Below are positions 58,847 to 64,000 of a stretch of DNA of 64,000 nt, in pieces; the first letter of the stretch is position 1; each line of letters starts with the position of its first letter. The stretch lies in contig OX485808.1 in the NCBI GenBank assembly GCA_950295325.1, positions 2,360,501 through 2,424,500 on the forward strand. The letters run 5' to 3'. The DNA comes from Polytrichum commune (taxonomy: Eukaryota; Streptophyta; Polytrichopsida; Polytrichales; Polytrichaceae). A model generated the notes under the pieces. That model was not told where the DNA came from, searched no databases, and saw only the letters and a program-made list of their open reading frames with translations. Both the position numbers and the translations under genes were made by a program.

Positions 58847-60190
58847 GTTTTTGCTGTATTTGATTTGATCTGTAAAGTAACTGGCCAATTTTGCATCTGC
58901 TCATGGTGGGTGTATGAAAGGTTTGGTTTTTTAGGCTCAACTTTGAGTTTTTTGTATGTAGTTAGTAGAGTAGAGCAGAGAAGGAAGAATGAGATCAAGT
59001 CTTCCTCTTGTCAAGTGATTGTGGTTACTCTTAAGAAAAGCATTCATTTTGAATGGCTTTAAATTTTCAAGACATGTTAAATGTTCAGGACAAACTTTTG
59101 TAATTCTAATTAGAGATTTTTATTTTTTGCTGGAATTTGAAGCCAATGTAAAATGTGGGTGACGATTCTCTCCAATGTTGAATGCTCTGAGGAACCTGGC
59201 TTGAAATTACTGGTTCAACGGTGATTTGCATTTGATCATATTTCATTTGAAGAATGCATCCTACTAACTACAAGAGAATGTTCAATTTCAGTACCTGTCT
59301 ATTGGGTCAGTAAATGAAAAACATTCATACCTGACCCAATTGTGAAGAGCTTAAATCCTAGTAGACTTAAAACAAAATGACCAAACGTTTTGTCAGAATG
59401 GTCAGCAACATTTTGACATGGCACATTGGCCTCTAAAGAGTTACTTCATACAACCGGTACTAGACAAATAATGAAAAGAGACGTGCATCGTTTGAAGATA
59501 TTTGTATACAATTTGTAGGTGGGGTAGGTGGAGCCCTCAAGGAGATGAATGCTATAAATAGGGATGATTTTATACGATTTTATTACATAATGGACTACAC
59601 TGTTCTTCCCATTTAGTGTGTGTGGTACTAATTCCCCAAAACACACTATTTTGCCAAATTTCTAAATTAGTGAGGGTTGAATTTCTAAGGAGTGATACTA
59701 AATTCATGAATACATGCTCATTTACCATATATTTCAAGAGAATTAGTGTGTGCTCTTAGATATGTGGGTGTTATGTGTTTCCTTTTTCATGTTCTCCAAC
59801 TTCTACTGATTAGATTTACACAACAAAACTCGCGTTGCATTAGCAAATCTATGATGAAACACTGCAAAAATCAGTTTGAAAATCGGGCCTCCATGATTTA
59901 GTCATGGTTATTGGAAGTGCATGTTTGTTGATTTCTTAACTGGATACCTAGGTCCTCCCAATTGTGTTCACCACTGAGTGTAGCGTAGTTATTAATATTT
60001 GAAGACGTAACCCAATCTCTTGAAACACGCGTCTTTGTGATGTTTGCTCTTTGATCCTCACGGAACCACATACCAATCAAATCTAGAGGTCCGATTAAGA
60101 AAAGTAACCACTTCAAACCCATCTACATTAAGATGTTTGTAGAGTGCATACTTTGCTTTGGTGAACTCGAACAAACTTCTTTTTCTTCTT
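58847..60190. other. Downstream flank and intergenic
   Basis: The first 250 bases are the probable 3'-UTR of the 477-aa gene. About 59890-60130 carries decayed words of the AAGGTAGA MITE family (TCCGATTAAGAAAAGTAACC, AACCCATCTACATTAAG), matching a similar piece near 51640-51700. No gene was recognised. Confidence 0.35.
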
Positions 60191-60198
60191 CTTAGTCA

Positions 60199-60387
60199 GT
60201 GCCACTCACTCTTGAGACCACTCCTAACACTAAGAAACTAAAGAGAGCTTGTTGTGTGCCATGTATGCATGCAAGTGTGTGCACCACATGCTCTCACAAA
60301 ATTTGGGGCATTGGGCCTCAAGAGTGCCCAGTTTGCAAAGAGAAACGATTTGAGAAGCCCAAACTAATATTTTTCTCAAAGGCATGA
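60199..60387 (+). pseudogene. RING-finger C-terminal fragment
   Basis: The frame reads RACCVPCMHASVCTTCSHKI, then a short loop, then PQECPVCKEKRFEKPKLIFF and a stop. The second half of a C3HC4 RING is clear: a Cys-x-x-x-His, a CxxC pair and the CPVC pair, ending soon after as in C-terminal RING proteins of the E3 ligase type. The first Cys pair and everything upstream are missing. The stretch could be the last exon of a gene whose other exons I did not find, but stops and simple TTC repeats lie directly upstream, so a gene fragment is more likely. The open frame at 60429-60695 after it has no recognisable similarity. Confidence 0.5.
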
Positions 60388-63079
60388 CATAACTTTCATA
60401 TCAGGAAGATTTGCAATGAACGTTGTGAGTGATAGAACTTGTCAAGAAATTTGAGGTTTGTGGATCAATGGGGATGTCAATATCTATTGAATGCGACAAT
60501 ATTGATGTGAATTTGAGCAAAGAACTAATTCCAATTTGCAAGGGACCTAGGGTGAAAACTTTACATTTTGTTTATGATTTTCACATAGTATTAGAAAACA
60601 TCTTCAACATCTATTTTCCTGAACCCTCTTCTTCTCAATTATCTTCTTATAATCATTTGACATGGGCGCCAATCGATGACACATTGGGCTCCTGAAACCC
60701 TAGATCTTCTAGTCACACTGATTTCACATCGTGAAGAAGTTTAGTATCACCTTCACTGATTTCTCACATGCATCATTAGCCCGTCCTCACTAAATGGGAT
60801 AATTAGCATAGTTAACATGAGTGGAGATGCATCTAAACCCCAAAAGTAATGACCTTTATTTACTTCCATTTAAAACTAATTTGGAAGGTCAAGCTTTCAC
60901 AAAAAGATGGAGAAATCCATCATCTATGGATGATATTGAAATCACATCCTCTATTGTGGATCGAGAATGAGTTATGATATGATGCTTCATCCCTCTATAG
61001 AGATTCGCCCCTTATAGACATCCTTTGTCTTGAAAAACAACATGTGTGTAGCAACCATTTTGGAAATAGGAGCATGAAGCGGTTATCACTCTTGTGGTTC
61101 ATCATCCATCTTTACTCATTGGTTATCTAGTCCATCATCTAACATTGAGAACTTCTTTATCACAACATTTGTGTCATTCAACAATTTGTTTGAAAATCTC
61201 AAAAGTAGACTAATTTTTGTATACATATTGATAACGCAATATTGAAATAACATGCTAGATCTACCCCTCAATGCTTTGGTAAATATTTTATTTTGGATTT
61301 AAGTCTAGCATTTGTTTCTTTTCATACAAACCCTCAGCACTTAGTTAAATATCCACAAAATCCCAAAATAAGCTTAAAATTTGGGTATTTTTGAACCAAA
61401 ATATATTTATGCATAGATCCTTGTTTTGGGTCGGGGGGGGGGGGGGGGGAAGGAAAAAGCATTCTACGTTAAAGCAAATGTCATGTGTGTGCATAAACTT
61501 CAAATTAGTGCCCATGTATAGAGTTTTTGTGTGGATTAAAAAAACATATATTATAGATGAGAAATGGAATAAAACATACATACCATACATAAACAAAATG
61601 AAAACGTCATTTTACCATATATATAAACACACTTTAAAAAAAATGTAGGCCTCCAATAATCATTGGCCAAAGTACTTCATCTCAAACTACATCACAAGTG
61701 GAAATTTCCCCCAATTTTTCTTGATGATTAGCTTATTCTCTAGGACACCCCCCCCCCCCTGCGGGCGGGTGCTAGAAACCTCAAAACCAAATCCAAACTT
61801 GTATGAATGTTAGCTTGGTGTTGGGGCAAGCCATTCATAGACTGAATGAACACATGGAAGTGTTGGATGATTAACTTCATCTTAAGCCCTACCCAACTTT
61901 TTGTATTCTCATACTCCCTCCGTCCCAAAATTATTGTCCTACTCCCCGGAGTTTAATATCCCAAAATGTTTGTCCTTATATATATAAAAAGTATAATATA
62001 CTTTATACTTTATATAATATATACATAAAATAAAATAAAATAGACTTTATATAATATATAAAGTATATAATATGTATGCCCTTGTTGTAAATTCTTGGAT
62101 GGGTTCCAATGTTTCATAGGGCATGATATATCTACATTGCCAAGAAACAATAAAATACCCTAATTCTATGTATATTTTGTACCCCATAGTCATAACTTAT
62201 ATCCATGTTGTGCATTCATGTGTTACAAGTACAATATATCATTCCCTGGGCATAGATCATGCTAGGATACTATCAATTATACCACCACAATCAGTTCACC
62301 ATCTCAATGCCTCATAAGTCATTGAATGCTTTTGGATTTTGGTATCAAAAGTCTTGTTGTTCTTGTAGAATTCATCTTTAAATTAGACTACCAAATCTCC
62401 TATTACAAATTCCCTTGGAGGGGCCACTTATAGGCCTTAAAAACCCAAGATAAATTGTGTATCACTGTGAAAATATTACCTCTAATATTATATCTTTAAG
62501 GATATAAATTATGCTTACAACTACAAAATTAAATATAGGCTCATGCATGTATGTTATCAACAAATCAAATATATAAACCATGTGCCTAATAAGTTTAAAG
62601 AAAATTTCAAATCTTCCAGAATTTAGGTTTACAATTAAGTATATAACTTTCAACACCGAAACCCTAGAGGCCCTAGTGTATGGTGGCATATGTATTCCAT
62701 GCATGTAGAGATTTTTAAGTTAAAGAATAATCTCCTTTATATAACCCTTGTGAGTTGGTACAACTACATTGTGTGCGCTTACCAATTCACACATTTACAA
62801 TTGAGGAGATTACTCAAGTGCACATGTCAACCAACTTATCATGGTGCGTCTATGGGATGAAGTTTATACAAATTTGTGCCAACTTGCAATGTCATTGTGG
62901 CCAATGCAATTATGAGATTATAGTGTCAAAGTGTACCATGAAATGATTAGTTGGGTCATAGGTCCACATTTCAATGCATTGTCACTCGTGACATATGTTT
63001 ATCATGGAAAAAAAACTACATCAATGTTCAAAATGGAATTTATCCCTGGAAAGATAAGCTGGCCAGATTTACCTAAGGT
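60388..63079. other. AT-rich intergenic region with homopolymer tracts
   Basis: No gene was seen. It has a 17-base G run (61433-61449), a 12-base C run (61748-61759) and an AU-rich tract around 61975-62080 made of TATAT and AAAATA units. A Stowaway-like end lies at 61914 (separate entry). Confidence 0.4.
61912..62080 (+). mobile_element. Stowaway-like MITE end
   Basis: TA then CTCCCTCCGTCCC (61914-61926) followed by AAAATTATTGTCC is the classical Stowaway (Tc1/mariner) terminus with its TA target. The AT-rich body follows, but the expected inverse GGGACGGAGGGAG was not found downstream, so the copy is truncated. Confidence 0.55.
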
Positions 63080-63153
63080 ACGGCTTAGTAGGACTCGAAC
63101 CTACAATATCACCGTTATGAGCGGTGCGTTTGAACCAATTAAACTATAAGCCC
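63080..63153 (-). tRNA. tRNA with CAT anticodon, mitochondrial trnI(CAU) type
   Basis: The minus strand from 63153 reads GGGCTTATAGTTTAATTGGT and folds as a complete cloverleaf: acceptor GGGCTTA with TAAGCC, D-stem GTTT/AAAC, anticodon stem CACCG/CGGTG around loop CTCATAA (anticodon complement at 63117-63119), and T-arm GTAGG TTCGAGT CCTAC. It matches the plant mitochondrial tRNA-Ile whose C34 is modified to lysidine. The last acceptor pair (first G against position 63081) is a mismatch here. The flanks look nuclear, so this is most likely a small mitochondrial insertion and probably not an active nuclear gene. Loss of the terminal pair fits decay. Confidence 0.8.
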
Positions 63154-63490
63154 TTTAGATATAGTCATAAAAGCATGCTTAATAATATTATGGCATGATT
63201 TTAATTTGGTTGTCACTCAAAATCCTACATGGACTCAAGATATTTTAACATTTTGAATGGCTGACATAGTAACATTGTCATACCTACAAACCTTTGCTCT
63301 CTACAATATCCCTCCCTATGACATGTACGATGTACGCGACTTGTCCAATTTATGGCCCTTTATGTGCACCCATGTCGTTAGGTACAACCAACATAGAATG
63401 CATCCCCCAGGGACATTCCAAATGCAATTCTCAAAGGCTTTGGCAATTCCCAAAACCGGATTAATTTTGATGTGCCTATCTTAGACCTAA

Positions 63491-63817
63491 GGGTTGCTTT
63501 ACACACCTAAAACTTGTTGTGAACGATGTGTAGTACTATGTGAAAAATGGTTCAATGGGCCTTTTTAGTGGTCAAACTCATGAGGCCACAATGAAAGAAG
63601 TCACATCATATACATATAGGGCCTATCTACTATTTTAAAGTGTCTATGAAATATGTTGCGGTCCCTCAACATGGTGCACTTTCACTTTTACACTAGGCTT
63701 AAGGGCCCATCAATTGCAAAATTGGAATTCTATTTCCCGTAGAACAACCTTTGCATGATTCTCAAGGCCCCTTAGATCTTCATGGTCACAGCTCTTAGTC
63801 CGTGTATAAAGCGGCCC
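63491..63817. mobile_element. GGGCCGCTTTA-family MITE, 327 bp, TAA target duplication
   Basis: The left end GGGTTGCTTTACACACCTAA and inverted right end GGGCCGCTTTATACACGGAC are flanked by TAA at 63488-63490 and 63818-63820. The interior is non-coding and has GGGCCC words as in the larger relatives at 3389-5322 and 42680-44069. Confidence 0.65.
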
Positions 63818-63823
63818 TAACTA

Positions 63824-64000
63824 CACTATACACATAGATTGTATTTAGTGTCACCGATGCTATTTGTCTTGCTCAATCCTAATCTTAAACCCCGTGTGTA
63901 GCATCACCAACACTAAACGTAAACCTAACATTATTTGTCATTCCTTGTAAAAAGATTGAGCATTATAAATTTACAATGTTGCAATTACTGTCACTTACGA
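63824..64000. mobile_element. Truncated CACTAAATATT-family MITE at the window edge
   Basis: Starts CACTATACACATAGATTGTA then TTTAGTGTCACC, preceded by TA, and continues CTTGCTCAATCCTAATC and AACACTAAACGTAAACCTAA like the 51716 copy. It begins six bases after the preceding MITE ends, and the window stops before its right end. Confidence 0.55.

Noticed and set aside
63080-63153. Chloroplast or nuclear initiator tRNA-Met
   Set aside because: The CAT anticodon fits, but the acceptor and D-arm sequence match the plant mitochondrial trnI(CAU), not the plastid trnfM/trnM/trnI or nuclear tRNA-iMet patterns I know.
1-64000. CRISPR array, phage, bacterial operon or biosynthetic cluster
   Set aside because: No regular short repeats with unique spacers, no bacterial gene layout, and the genes found are unrelated single plant loci with introns.

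Overview
The window is nuclear DNA of a land plant. The gene content points to this: a chloroplast-targeted LQY1-type zinc-finger protein, a SUF4/BuGZ-type C2H2 zinc-finger protein, an Mpv17/PMP22 protein, and a 22-exon plastid branching-enzyme-like gene of the Arabidopsis BE1 (At3g20440) type. Plant-type telo-box motifs sit at several gene starts. Decayed mitochondrial sequences (ccmC, trnI-CAU) have been inserted. The lineage is not fixed by the sequence. The LRR remnant at the left edge (repeats built on GNLTSL) and a ccmC copy that already carries TGG Trp codons where many seed plants rely on RNA editing both suggest a non-seed plant such as a liverwort, moss or fern. A Stowaway-like terminus, best known from flowering plants, is a weak counter-signal. 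The species call is inference only.

Layout. 1-0.7 kb: broken LRR gene. 3.4-5.3 kb: TIR element. 5.4-8.1 kb: LQY1, with a G-box/I-box promoter and a degenerate tandem array behind it. 9.1-9.3 kb: hAT transposase tail. 10.9-13.8 kb: Mpv17-like gene (minus, 4 exons). 14-18.5 kb: MITEs and AT-rich DNA. 18.8-23.0 kb: SUF4/BuGZ gene (plus, 7 exons). 24.4-37.2 kb: BE1-type gene (minus, 22 exons, introns full of MITE-like repeats). 37.9-44.2 kb: transposon graveyard with two interlocked inverted-repeat structures and a ccmC NUMT split by a hAT MITE. 44.5-47.3 kb: an uncharacterised two-exon Ser-rich gene preceded by a tandem duplication. 47.6-48.5 kb: LINE remnant. 50.2-51.5 kb: a strongly C-poor, G/T-rich tract. 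52.3-58.8 kb: an uncharacterised two-exon gene for a 477-aa protein with a hydrophobic segment near each end, whose leader and intron consist of degenerate tandem repeats that copy splice-site regions. 59-64 kb: a RING-like fragment, MITEs and a mitochondrial-type tRNA-Ile(CAU).

I joined exons by hand using splice consensus and phase. Every multi-exon model below closes in frame: Mpv17 945 nt, SUF4 1221 nt, BE1 2910 nt, and 1050 nt and 1434 nt for the two unknown genes, all multiples of three. The genes are independent transcription units, not an operon or cluster. LQY1 and BE1 are plastid proteins and SUF4/BuGZ is nuclear. I saw no CRISPR array, bacterial operon or clearly new multi-gene system. 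The most unusual material is the enzyme-like gene with substituted catalytic residues, the repeat arrays that copy gene edges, and the interlocked inverted repeats.
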